Source: Zancudomyces culisetae | Lineage: Eukaryota > Kickxellomycota > Harpellomycetes > Harpellales > Legeriomycetaceae | Reading direction: 5' to 3' | DNA length: 36,809 nt | Assembly: GCA_001969505.1 (NCBI GenBank) | Contig: LSSK01000783.1 | Coordinates: 1 to 36,809, forward strand | Shown: piece by piece, positions 1 to 8,975 of the stretch | Position numbering within the stretch: the stretch's first letter is position 1 | How the letters are laid out: every line of letters starts with the position of its first letter | Notes under the pieces: generated by a model | Seen by the model: the letters and a program-made list of their open reading frames with translations, nothing else | The model's database searches: none | What the model was told of the DNA's origin: nothing | Position numbers and translations under genes: made by a program

Positions 1-447
1 TGCATATTAAATAAACAGTGGCCAGCTTTTTCTTTTATAATTAGCACATTTATTATAAGAAATAAATTTCGGCATGGTAATGTGACATGTTTTAGTGCAA
101 ACATTTCCTTTTTTTCTAAATCAAATCTAGAAAACCTAATATGGATGGATTTTACCATGTTTGTCAATTCTCGTCTTTAAAAGAAAACCCGACAAACCCA
201 ATATAATCACAGCTTTTTTTTGAAACCATCAAGTTAAAGTTAAAAATATGTTTAAGGACCATTTAATGAAAATTGTTGCGGATAAATTGAGGTCCTAGTT
301 TTTAGCCAGTAGATGATGGTTGTGATCTAGAAGTAATGAGAAAATCAGCCCATATATCATTACTAATCAAAAAAGCATATTTGATAAGATAAGGTACATA
401 GTTAAACTTATTATACTTCTAGCGTGACACTCCAAGCAACAACTGAT
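1..447. other. Upstream region with no recognised gene
   Basis: AT-rich sequence with many stops in all frames. I see no coding segment, RNA gene or repeat. It is probably distal promoter of the protoglobin gene and the end of whatever lies left of the window. Confidence 0.5.
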
Positions 448-470
448 TGTTTCACACTTGAGCTCTACAT
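448..470 (+). promoter_or_regulatory. 23-bp promoter element, copy 1 (upstream of protoglobin)
   Basis: This 23-base stretch, with core TTTCACACTTGAGCTC, recurs perfectly on the other strand at 3870-3892. Here it reads in the direction of the protoglobin gene, 132 bases before its ATG and 32 bases before a TATAAA at 503-508. The second copy has the same orientation relative to its own gene. A perfect 23-base match is very unlikely by chance in a window this size, so I infer a shared transcription-factor site or a remnant of a common promoter. The factor is unknown. Confidence 0.6.
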
Positions 471-502
471 ATGGAGAGTTAAAGATAGGCTTTTTGACGG
501 AA

Positions 503-508
503 TATAAA
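503..508 (+). promoter_or_regulatory. TATA box of the protoglobin gene
   Basis: TATAAA lies 94 bases upstream of the ATG at 603 and just downstream of the 23-bp shared element. The purine-rich leader after it is typical of a fungal core promoter. Motif match only. Confidence 0.45.
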
Positions 509-602
509 GCAAGAAGATTTCCTATTCTCGTTTTTGCTTAACAATATTCAACAAAAGATCTGATTTTTTCAAAGTCAAATAGACCAGAACTAGTTAATAG
601 AG

Positions 603-1289
603 ATGAAGCACATTGATGAAAAGCTTTTGGAAACCGATCTGGTATACAGATTTGGATATGTCGCAGAGCACATAGGGTTCACTGAAGATGACCGCAAGGC
701 AATCTTGGCCGTTTCATCATTTTTGGCACCACTGGCAAAACCTATTACTGATGCGGTCTACAGCAAGCTCTTCCAATTTGATACAACCAAAAAATATTTT
801 GTTGTCAGACATGACGGATTTTCTGGAAAGTTGGCAGACTCGCTGGAGGAACTTAAGGTTGACGACGAAATCATCCGCTTTAGAAAGAATATGCTTGCCA
901 AATACGTCGGAAAGATCATCAATTTTGAAATAAATAAAGAATTCGTCATGTACATAGACTGGGTAGGAAAGATCCACACTGATACTCCTGATAAAAAGTC
1001 AAAAATCAACGTAGACTACATCCACTGCAACGCCCTTCTGGGATATGTCAACGCTGCTTTGATGGAAATCATCAACAGTGCAGGCCCAGACTCCGGTTTA
1101 ACAGAAGAGCAGAAGTTCAAGGCATGTCTGGCTTTCACCAAGCTGCTATGGATCCAGAACGATAGTTTCAGCAGATATTATATTGACAAAGCCCAACCAC
1201 CAGCATATAAGAAGCTTCTAACAATGGCTGGTGGAGTTCTCCTGGCCAGCGTTGCAATTAAATCGGTTTCATTGTTTTTCAGGAAATAA
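603..1289 (+). CDS. Protoglobin / globin-sensor-like heme protein with C-terminal membrane tail
   Basis: Single-exon gene of 228 residues. Residues about 15-190 look like the protoglobin (globin-coupled-sensor type) fold found in many fungi as a stand-alone protein. The WVGKIHT segment places a probable proximal heme histidine at His125, followed by a characteristic DYIHCNALLGYVNAAL helix at 138-153. No signal peptide is visible. Residues about 205-226 are hydrophobic and the protein ends in FFRK, so it looks tail-anchored, with the globin facing the cytosol. The role is inferred to be binding or sensing of O2, NO or CO, since no output domain is fused. The start is the first ATG after a TATA box at 503 and the shared 23-bp element at 448-470. 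The family call is fairly sure, the exact ligand role unknown. Confidence 0.82.
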   Translation: MKHIDEKLLETDLVYRFGYVAEHIGFTEDDRKAILAVSSFLAPLAKPITDAVYSKLFQFDTTKKYFVVRHDGFSGKLADSLEELKVDDEIIRFRKNMLAKYVGKIINFEINKEFVMYIDWVGKIHTDTPDKKSKINVDYIHCNALLGYVNAALMEIINSAGPDSGLTEEQKFKACLAFTKLLWIQNDSFSRYYIDKAQPPAYKKLLTMAGGVLLASVAIKSVSLFFRK

Positions 1290-1779
1290 GCTTCCTTTAA
1301 TTGCCGTTTTTTGTTACATGCATTTTTTTTTAGAGAAAAAAGCGTCAATTTTACTAATAAAATACATTTTAATAAACTTTTCTCGCTCAAAGCTTTTGCT
1401 GTAAGGTGGACAGAAAATAATAACCTTATTACGTTTAGGTAACTTTTACTATTTTCATTAGTATTTTTTTGGCTTCATAGTACATTTATTTTCCAGGTGC
1501 GCTAATGCGATTCATCATTTTTTTTATTAAATCAGTTTATGGCTATTTTGTGGTAACTCTGAAGTTTTTGGTACTTTTGGCAGAAAATTTTAAATTGGCC
1601 TCATAATCAACCAATCGAACCAGAAGACAGAAAATTTTTTTTACTGAAGTAGAAATAATCACTAACTACCATTAAACTCGAGAATATATAGTATAAACCT
1701 AAAATCAGTGTAATACTTTTCATAGCTTGCTTCCTTTGTAAAGAGGAAACACACACACTCACAGTAATCCGCTTAGAAA
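1290..1779. other. Intergenic: protoglobin 3' end and RRP41 promoter
   Basis: AT-rich spacer between two genes on the same strand. It has many stops and no recognisable gene. AATAAA-like sequence near 1358-1375 could serve protoglobin 3' end formation. Confidence 0.5.
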
Positions 1780-2963
1780 ATGGTAAAATCACATCGATTA
1801 TCTTTCATTTCTATCACCACTAACATCTGCTTTCCTCTAATTATGATTATAGTCTAAACTCGAACTCTTGAATCCTGAGGGTAAACCCATTTTTTAGGAG
1901 AAATAAAACATAGTATATTTGTGGGTAAATATTTTAATCTTATTGTAAATTCGATTTTTTTTTTCCAATAATGTTTAGGTCTCCGTATTGACGGTCGGAG
2001 AGCAAACGAATTACGAAAAATCACTTGTAAAACGAACGTCCTACATTCCACTGATGGCTCTGCGTACTACGAGCAAGGAAACACAAAGGTCTTAGTAGGT
2101 GTCTTTGGGCCCCATGAGGTAATACCTAGTCACTTGCTTATCTTATTCTTTTTACTGATTGAGATGTAATAAAATGGTTAAAATCCTGAATTGTTGTTCA
2201 TAGCCAAAACTAAGAACCACTTCGAATCTGAATCAAGTTACTTTGAACGTGGAGATAAATATGCTGCCATTTAGTACTGGAGAGCGAAGAAAGAGGGGAA
2301 AGATGGACAAGTAAGTTTGTTTTTTTTTTTTGTTAATTTGAAATTCCAATGTGTGAAACTTTTCATCGGACCCAAATACACTTATTTATAAATCCTTGGT
2401 GGTGTGTTTAACACAAAATAGGCGATCGTTGGAGTTGGCGAATTTTATAAAGCAAACATTCCTTCCTGTTATAATCAGCGCCAATTTCATGCGCAGCCAA
2501 ATAGATGTCTACATTCATTTGCTGCAGCATGATGGCAGTACACTTGCAGCCTGTATAAATGCCACGACCATTGCAATAATAGACGCAGGAATTCCTATTT
2601 ACGACTACGTTTGTGCAACGACTGCTGGGTGTATAAATGGAACGCCTGTACTTGATCTTAATTATATTGAGGAAAGTTCATTCGATTCTCCTAATCTTAC
2701 TGTAGCTGTTTTGCCAAGAACAGAAAAAATTGCTCTACTACAGGTAACAAAAAATCTTTTTGCGTTATACTTCAGGATACTTCAGGATCTTTTTTATTAA
2801 ACAATATATATTACCCACTTTGTAGATGGAATCAAAGATGAAGGTTGATAAACTATCTGAGGTGTTGCTCTTAGCAAAAGTAGGCAGCAAATTTATTCAC
2901 ACCAAGCTTGATGAAACTGTGATTGAATCAACTGAAAATCTAATATCCAAATTTGTTCTATAA
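1780..2963 (+). CDS. RRP41: Exosome complex exonuclease-fold subunit RRP41 (six exons)
   Basis: Coding exons are 1780-1782 (ATG only), 1853-1880, 1979-2118, 2204-2310, 2422-2743 and 2826-2963. They sum to 738 bases, giving 245 residues, the usual length of yeast Rrp41/Ski6 and human EXOSC4. Landmarks in order are LELLNPEG-LRIDGRR at the N-terminus, DGSAYYEQGNTKVLVGVFGPHE, FSTGERRKRG, and the RNase PH fold segment with DGSTLAACINA. All five introns are GT-AG, 70-111 bases long, and keep frame exactly. Rrp41 pairs with Rrp45 in the catalytically inert nine-subunit RNA exosome ring that feeds RNA to Rrp44 and Rrp6. The odd point is the first coding exon: the genome reads ATG directly followed by gtaaaa, and the next exon opens with the Ser-Lys-Leu-Glu expected at residues 2-5. 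Upstream of that exon is an in-frame TAG, so this tiny exon is needed. Confidence 0.92.
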
Positions 2964-3244
2964 TACACACTTTATACTTGCTTTGCTATATAATTTTGTT
3001 GTAAAATAATATAAATATACCCACACTACCTTGTCTTGATGCAGCTTTATCAAATTTTGGTTATGTTTGTGAAAGATCCTGGCTTGCAAGATGTTTATTT
3101 GTCAATTTACCGCTTTGGGTTAACCAAAGTTAAAAATGTCTATGGAAGTATTGCAAATTACTGTATGCTCTAAATCATAAAAATGCTATATAGTTTCTAT
3201 TAGAGTGGTATAAAATATTTAGTTAACCCAGAATAGATAAGAGC
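2964..3244. other. Convergent intergenic region
   Basis: Short AT-rich spacer between the 3' ends of RRP41 and the small secreted protein gene. It contains no ORF of interest and probably holds both polyadenylation regions. Confidence 0.5.
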
Positions 3245-3670
3245 TTAAACATATGGGGTGACCCACATTATTGAGTTTGGAACTTTTCCTAGTTGTGCAT
3301 AAAGAATTTTGAGCTCATTTACTGAATGTTTGTGGACAACTCTACATTTACCCGTGCAGTCAGCTTGAGTACAAACCATGATGACAGGGTTTCTTCCAAA
3401 GTTACCACTTAGTCTTACAGATCTGAAATTTGCATACGCGTAGCACTTGTTTGGTCTAATCTTCATGGAGCCCATAAAATGGGTAAAGCATCCTGTCCGG
3501 AAAAAGTTAACAGTTAATCTTCTTTTTCTTCCACATCCACACTGGTGCAGGTCATTAAAGTTTGAGCTAGCAGCGGTACCTTCACTAGCTTGTTGGATTT
3601 CATGGTTTCCGTTTACATTAGCCAGGGTTGAGCCTAGCACCAAAGTACCAAATACTGCTAATTTAATCAT
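3245..3670 (-). CDS. Small secreted cysteine-rich protein
   Basis: 141 residues from the ATG at 3670. A longer in-frame extension upstream is possible, but the chosen start gives a clean signal peptide: MIKLAVFGTLVLGSTLANVNG. The mature part has seven cysteines (44, 46, 61, 76, 100, 105, 109). The C-terminal half, with an MVC-x4-C-x2-GKC run followed by a hydrophobic end (NSIMWVTP), resembles small fungal secreted proteins with a crystallin-like beta fold. That resemblance is by eye and is not a firm family call. A TATATAAA on the minus strand at 3775-3768 and the shared 23-bp element at 3892-3870 lie upstream. An extracellular or effector-type role is inferred from the signal peptide and cysteine content only. 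Confidence 0.72.
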   Translation of the reverse strand: MIKLAVFGTLVLGSTLANVNGNHEIQQASEGTAASSNFNDLHQCGCGRKRRLTVNFFRTGCFTHFMGSMKIRPNKCYAYANFRSVRLSGNFGRNPVIMVCTQADCTGKCRVVHKHSVNELKILYAQLGKVPNSIMWVTPYV

Positions 3671-3767
3671 GGCGTATTGAATTTTGTTTTGCTTTATTTT
3701 GCTTTGTTTTGCGGTTATATTGAGGTGGCTTTGTTCTTTTTTTTTTACAAACTCTTGAAATTGATCA

Positions 3768-3775
3768 TTTATATA
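3768..3775 (-). promoter_or_regulatory. TATA box of the small secreted protein gene
   Basis: TATATAAA on the minus strand, 97 bases upstream of the ATG at 3670, followed by an A-rich leader. Motif match only. Confidence 0.45.
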
Positions 3776-3869
3776 CGTTTTTTTTCGCTTTCGGGGATTG
3801 TAGGTATTGTATACAACAAGTATACAATACTGAGTACCAAAATAAGTATATGTACCTATGTAAACACAC

Positions 3870-3892
3870 ATGTAGAGCTCAAGTGTGAAACA
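3870..3892 (-). promoter_or_regulatory. 23-bp promoter element, copy 2 (upstream of small secreted protein)
   Basis: Exact reverse-strand copy of the element at 448-470. Read on the minus strand it points toward the secreted-protein gene, 199 bases before its ATG. Sequence on either side of the 23 bases does not match the first copy, so this is a sharply bounded element and not a long duplication. Confidence 0.6.
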
Positions 3893-5126
3893 TTTATGTT
3901 TGCTTTGGTCCTTCTAGCTGGTATAGTGCTGATCATAATGACTATCAAAGTTAAAAGGATGTAACTTGTAGGGTGGCTAATTGGTACTGTTCTCTAGCCT
4001 TTAATATTCTAGAACTAACAACTTGCTCTCAGGTTGAGTTTACTTGCGCTCATAAAAGGATGTCGAGACGATTAGCAATATCCAAAACTCTATAGAATAC
4101 TACTACTTTAAATTGCTGTTTTTTATGTTCAATTGTGTATAAACGAAGATCAAAAAGTATACATCGAGCTAATAAGTTCTAAAACATTTCAGTAATGACT
4201 ACAAAAATACGAGTAAACTTTCATGAATGCACTATTTAGCTTCTAAGCTCACCATGACAAAAGAAAAGGGCTGGCTTTGAATGTTAAATTTTTGATTTGC
4301 CTTTCTGGAATGATTTCTCCACAGCTTAATATACTCAAAATAGCATTACAAAAATTACGGATATAGCCTTCAAGAGGCTAGACCCTCAAAAAATATTTTA
4401 TAAATTACCAGCTTTATAGAAATGATGTGCTAAGCCAATAATTAGATTTTTTGGCGCTTTCGCTTTACTCTAAATTCAAGTTTAACTGGCACAAGTTCCC
4501 GACATGGGTTTGTTCTCATTTAATGAGTTCTTTTTTGTGCTTTATAGGTGGTGGAGGTGTAGCAATAGTGTGTCAACTAGGTTGCGGCTTATGCTGGCTT
4601 TGAATATACGAAATATCTTTTACATGCTGTAGTTTTGCCTTTCACCTTCTACTCTAGTTAGGTTACAACCATGTGCTTAAAACAAAAACAAAAACAAAAA
4701 CATCTTTATTATCTTAGATTAAAAGATATTTTTGATGTGGCCCCATTCTCCATGAAATAACGCCCGTGAAACGTGGATACCTCAGCGACGTCTACGGGGA
4801 AATATGGTCAATCCAGTTTGATAGATAGGTTTCTGGGAGGTTTTTATTACACCAAATAAACTAAATTTAGTCATTAATAAAATGAAACCAAGCTGGGTTA
4901 ATGATACTAGTTTCTTCATTTTTATATAGAGTTATACAGAGGCGTCTATATCTCTTGCTAATACCAATTCTAAAATCGCAGTTTATCTTAATGTCCAACC
5001 ATAAAATAATCTAGAGAGAAGATAGTTAGCACTGAGGTAGAAGTTAAGATAGGAGGGGGGGGTGGGAGGTCAGCTACTACTGCTTTGTATAAGCATAAAT
5101 ACAAAACAGTGGCTGGTGGTTTCAAT
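3893..5126. other. Gene-free stretch
   Basis: About 1.2 kb without a supportable gene. It includes an (ACAAAA)-type A-rich run near 4680-4700 and a G-rich run at 5053-5067 (eight G, then GGG) just past the 3' end of the protease gene. A 17-residue glycine-rich reading near 4555 was considered and rejected. Confidence 0.5.
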
Positions 5127-6317
5127 CTAAACAAGAAATATCCAGATAAAAACTTGAATGATAGTATGTATGAGTAAGTTTGTATATAAATAACGCGTTC
5201 CAGGGGCAAAAGCAGACGAGTATACACTATCGGAACTTGCTAGCGAATCTATTTTGTCTGAAGGATGCTCCGAAAATGCGTTTAGTTGCGATTGAGTCTG
5301 TGTAGCATTCGGCGTGGATTTTATTTCTGTCGAAGTGGATGCCTGTTGGCCTTGGGTAGTTGTTCCCAAGGCCAACGAAAAGGTTGAATCATTGGTTGAT
5401 ACAGATGCTGCAGAGGTTGAATTATCCGGATGTCCCAATTCAGAAGTTGTATCAGTTTTTTTATATATGTTAACAATTGATGTAATCCAATCCATGTAGT
5501 AGTAAATGTGTGTATATATTCCAGCTCCACCATTTATACCACACCTTCCAACATCCGTGCTGACACCTGGAGCGTACCCATAGCTTGTTAATCCAGCGAT
5601 AGACGTGCTTGTATTGCTGGTCAACATCAAAGGACCTCCAGAATCACCGCTACACGAATCCTGGCTGTTTACAACAATCGAGCATATAGTTGCACCGTCG
5701 TTGTTTGTCCATTTTGGATTTACGATCTTACATGTGCTGGACGAAGACGAAGAAAGAGGTATTTGTAGTAGAACATTGGAAATGGTAGCATTCGCATCGA
5801 GTGAAGTAACACCCCATCCGGCAGTAGAAAACACTACACCATCAGGTATTTTCCCACTATATATACTCACAGGCGTTGCGACTGTGGATGGAACGGGGGA
5901 TACTAGCGCAATTAGCCCAATATCATTTAAAAGTTGGTCTTTAGAACTATATTCTGGGTGGATATACACATTGCTTGCGTTGTATCTGTTAGAGTTCATT
6001 AGATAGTTGTACACACTTCCGGCCGAAACAGAAACTTGACTAGGGCTGACAGCAGCATCATTGCTGTTAAGACAATGACCCGCTGTAACCACTACCGAGT
6101 CTGAGATTAGTGAACCTGTACACCATCTTTTTTCGCTAGCAGATGCGATGCTTATACTTACAATAAAAGGAAAAGACTGAATAGATACAGTTTCTCCATT
6201 TATAATTCTTCCAACAGCCTTGAAGTCCCTCGCTACGGCTCTTGCCAAATTTGTTGAAAGACATGGTGTTTGAAATAAAAATAATAAGCTCACAACGTAC
6301 TTGAATGTTAGCGACAT
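5127..6317 (-). CDS. Secreted trypsin-like serine protease with Ser/Thr stalk and hydrophobic C-terminus
   Basis: 396 residues, chymotrypsin family S1A. An N-terminal signal peptide (about 1-21) and short propeptide end at Arg37, before the mature IINGE terminus (Ile38). The triad is His81 (VTAGHC), Asp132 (NDIGL) and Ser226 (GDSGGP). Asp220, six residues before Ser226, is the specificity-pocket position that predicts cleavage after Arg/Lys. Paired cysteines 66/82, 196/212 and 222/259 fit the family. After the catalytic domain (to about 285) comes a region of about 80 residues rich in Ser, Thr and Asn, then a hydrophobic tail to the last residue (about 378-396). That pattern suggests a GPI anchor or single membrane span holding the protease at the cell surface on a glycosylated stalk. 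Zymogen activation by a trypsin-like cut at Arg37 is inferred. Confidence 0.88.
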   Translation of the reverse strand: MSLTFKYVVSLLFLFQTPCLSTNLARAVARDFKAVGRIINGETVSIQSFPFIVSISIASASEKRWCTGSLISDSVVVTAGHCLNSNDAAVSPSQVSVSAGSVYNYLMNSNRYNASNVYIHPEYSSKDQLLNDIGLIALVSPVPSTVATPVSIYSGKIPDGVVFSTAGWGVTSLDANATISNVLLQIPLSSSSSSTCKIVNPKWTNNDGATICSIVVNSQDSCSGDSGGPLMLTSNTSTSIAGLTSYGYAPGVSTDVGRCGINGGAGIYTHIYYYMDWITSIVNIYKKTDTTSELGHPDNSTSAASVSTNDSTFSLALGTTTQGQQASTSTEIKSTPNATQTQSQLNAFSEHPSDKIDSLASSDSVYSSAFAPGTRYLYTNLLIHTIIQVFIWIFLV

Positions 6318-8117
6318 CTTGCTAAGTTCTGTTGTGAAGTATTCGCTCTTATTTTTATATGTGTGCGGTTGTCTGTGCTTATATAATTATGTCTATTATG
6401 TGTATTATGCTTCTGTGCCGTTGCTACCCTGTTTCCAAAGCCCGAATACTCCTGTACTCCTGCTCACCAAATATGTTGAACCGTTTATTTATATAATAAC
6501 ATTGATGTTTGTTGAAAAAAAAAATGACGAATTTATTTATGTAGATATGTTGAGTTGTGGTCCTTTTCAATATTGTATTTATACCAGTTTTCTTACTATA
6601 TTACCATACCACCAAATACCATCAAATACCTGTAGTGTTTTGCTTTAATTCGAAAATATTGTATATTTTTTACATTATATTTTTTTACATTGGAGGCAAC
6701 GGATCGACGAATACATAAAGGCGTTAAACTGAAAATCACCCAAAAAAATAAATTTATCGCCATGTATAGGCTTAATAAAATTCAGTAATGTCCAAAACAG
6801 GCTCTAGCTTACCTTATAGCTTACAGCTTTGTTGGGTTTAAGGTTGCCGAATAGCATTCAATTGGTAAAAGACGGGAAGTAAGCCTTAACATTAATAATT
6901 GCAACCAAATAGCTTTACTATGGGTAGCATTTTTAAGCGATCCGAATTTACTAAACTGTGCGAAATGTTTCCTAGCCTATATAAATTTCATTGATGCCCA
7001 TAATAGGCCAATGAAAAGCATAAGCTTTGTTGTAATAGTTTCAGTTTGATTTTTCCTATTTATTTTTTAATTTGCTAACACTGAATGAGCACTAAAATTA
7101 CTCCGAACTTAATGGGATTTACATTAAGTTGACCGATCTATTAAGTGTCGACTTTTAGCAGCAAATACATGGAGATGACAACATCCATATTCACACTAAT
7201 TTCATAGTGAACTTTGAAGTTGCTTGTACTACCTTTTTCTATTTCCCCTATAAATTAACATTCCATTTCGCCCTTTTAATGTTATTTTTCCACCCGTTGA
7301 TTTAATAATCATTAATACTAGGAAAAACGAACACATTAGTTCCATTTCGACTTCTCTTGATATCAGGCAAAGATTTTTTTTTACTCATTTGCATAATAAA
7401 CCGCTGAAGCATCAAGAAAGTTGAGTTTGTGAAAAAGCGTGGACAAATTACCACCCAAAAAACATGCTCATTGTAAACAATTGGCTCTAAAAACCATCCC
7501 ATACATCTCTTTTTAGTATGTGTCTTACACTAGACAGCCAAACAAAATGTCCCAATATAGAGGTAGTAAAAATGCTTTCATCACATGTGGCATCCTTAAC
7601 TAATGTTGGGATTACCATCAAAACGTTCATGCAACAAAATACTACCTTTTTATTTTTTTACAACAGAATAGCAGTAGCCGGGTTGGTGCGTATAGCTGAT
7701 ACTCCTGTGCATATGCACAAAATAACGATAATTTTTAATTTTTTTTAATTGTTTGTAGGATTTTCCATCATGGTATTAACTGTTATACAATAAAGGGGGT
7801 CAATTGACTCGAATGTCATAATAATAAAATAACACCACTTAGCACAGATATAAAAGATGTAGTACCAAATACATTTAGGGCTTGGGGAAAAAAATTACAT
7901 GGTATAATTAAATTAAATCTGTATTAGTTTATCAAATGTAGAATATTTTAAAGTAAAATCCTGGCAAAGGCGGGTTTTCAGAATGAGCTTGTAACAGAAT
8001 AGCTTAGATTCGTCGATACATCGAGACATGGTAAAATGATGAAGTGAGCAGAAAGGTATACCACCTTACGCCGGATTTTTTTAAATTTTCTAGGGAAAGG
8101 CCGAGGAGGTGGTTATC
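6318..8117. other. Intergenic: protease promoter and aquaporin 3' flank
   Basis: 1.8 kb with no supportable gene. TATATAAG-type boxes on the minus strand near 6378-6385 and ATATAAAAA near 6352-6360 suit the protease promoter. Short ORFs in both directions look like chance readings: no motif, biased toward Phe, Tyr and Leu from T-rich DNA. Confidence 0.5.
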
Positions 8118-8975
8118 TTAGTCCTCGTTTGGGATGATAACGAGCTCATAGAGGCCAAAACCAACAATTGCACCAACGATTGGAGCAACAATTGGATTCC
8201 AGAAATAATGGTTTGAAGCAGTGAATGGTTCGCTTCCCCATCCAGCAATTGCAGTGAAGACTCTTGGTCCAAAGTCACGGGCTGGGTTGATGGCATACCC
8301 AGTGGTGGTACCAACACAGAGACCAATAGTAAATACCAACAGACCGACAGCAATAGGTGCGTATCCGTTCACGGGAGTCAATTTGGGCTCAAACATAGAT
8401 CGAATGACAAACATCAGGATACCAGTGAGCAAACATTCAGTATAAAAGTTATCCCAGGTTGAGTTTTTTGGGTTGGGGTATGTGCAAAAAATTCCACCTG
8501 TGCCATAATCACCACCTACATGTAACTTACCATCTGGAGCGAATGTGTGGAATTGTGGTCTAAATACACCATATGTGAGTGCGGCACCAAAAAAGGCACC
8601 CAAAACCTGACAAAAAATAAAGCCCGGGACCTTGATCCATGAGAAGTGGCCATAGACGGCGTTGGCGATAGTGACTGCCGGATTCAGATGACCACCAGAA
8701 ACACCCATTGAGATATATAAGGCCATAGCCAAGCCGAATCCCCACCCAAAAGTGATGATTACCCATTTGGCGGGTGCAAAGGTTTCATTAAAGGTAACAG
8801 TGGCAACTACAGTGTTACCAAAGAATAAAAGAAGTGCTGTTCCAAAAAACTCAGCCAAATATTCTCTCATTGCGTACCTCAGTCCGTAAAGAGGGAAGGC
8901 TCTTGGTGGCTTGTTGCCATTTCCCAAAGGCTCATGACTGGCAGAACCGTTCTTTTCTAAACCTGCATCAGACAT
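8118..8975 (-). CDS. Aquaglyceroporin (MIP family)
   Basis: 285 residues, single exon. Six membrane helices and two half-helices are readable. The first pore motif is GGHLNPAV (NPA at 98-100) and the second is INPARD (230-234). The Asp after the second NPA-R and the enlarged third extracellular loop, about 136-175, mark the glycerol-conducting branch. Arg233 is the selectivity-filter arginine. The N-terminus (about 1-35) is a short cytosolic tail, far shorter than in yeast Fps1 or Yfl054, and I see no Fps1-style regulatory extensions. Expected role: passive transport of glycerol and water across the plasma membrane. A TC-rich 16-bp tandem duplication lies in the promoter at 9212-9243. Confidence 0.93.
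   Translation of the reverse strand: MSDAGLEKNGSASHEPLGNGNKPPRAFPLYGLRYAMREYLAEFFGTALLLFFGNTVVATVTFNETFAPAKWVIITFGWGFGLAMALYISMGVSGGHLNPAVTIANAVYGHFSWIKVPGFIFCQVLGAFFGAALTYGVFRPQFHTFAPDGKLHVGGDYGTGGIFCTYPNPKNSTWDNFYTECLLTGILMFVIRSMFEPKLTPVNGYAPIAVGLLVFTIGLCVGTTTGYAINPARDFGPRVFTAIAGWGSEPFTASNHYFWNPIVAPIVGAIVGFGLYELVIIPNED

Noticed and set aside
4555-4608. Glycine-rich reading (GGGGVAIVCQLG) after a possible acceptor, faintly like a thiolase C-terminus
   Set aside because: Too short, no matching upstream exon or other thiolase motif nearby; most likely chance.
6301-6648. 115-codon plus-strand ORF overlapping the protease start
   Set aside because: It runs antisense over the protease N-terminus and promoter, is dominated by Tyr, Leu and Cys from T-rich DNA, and has no family features.
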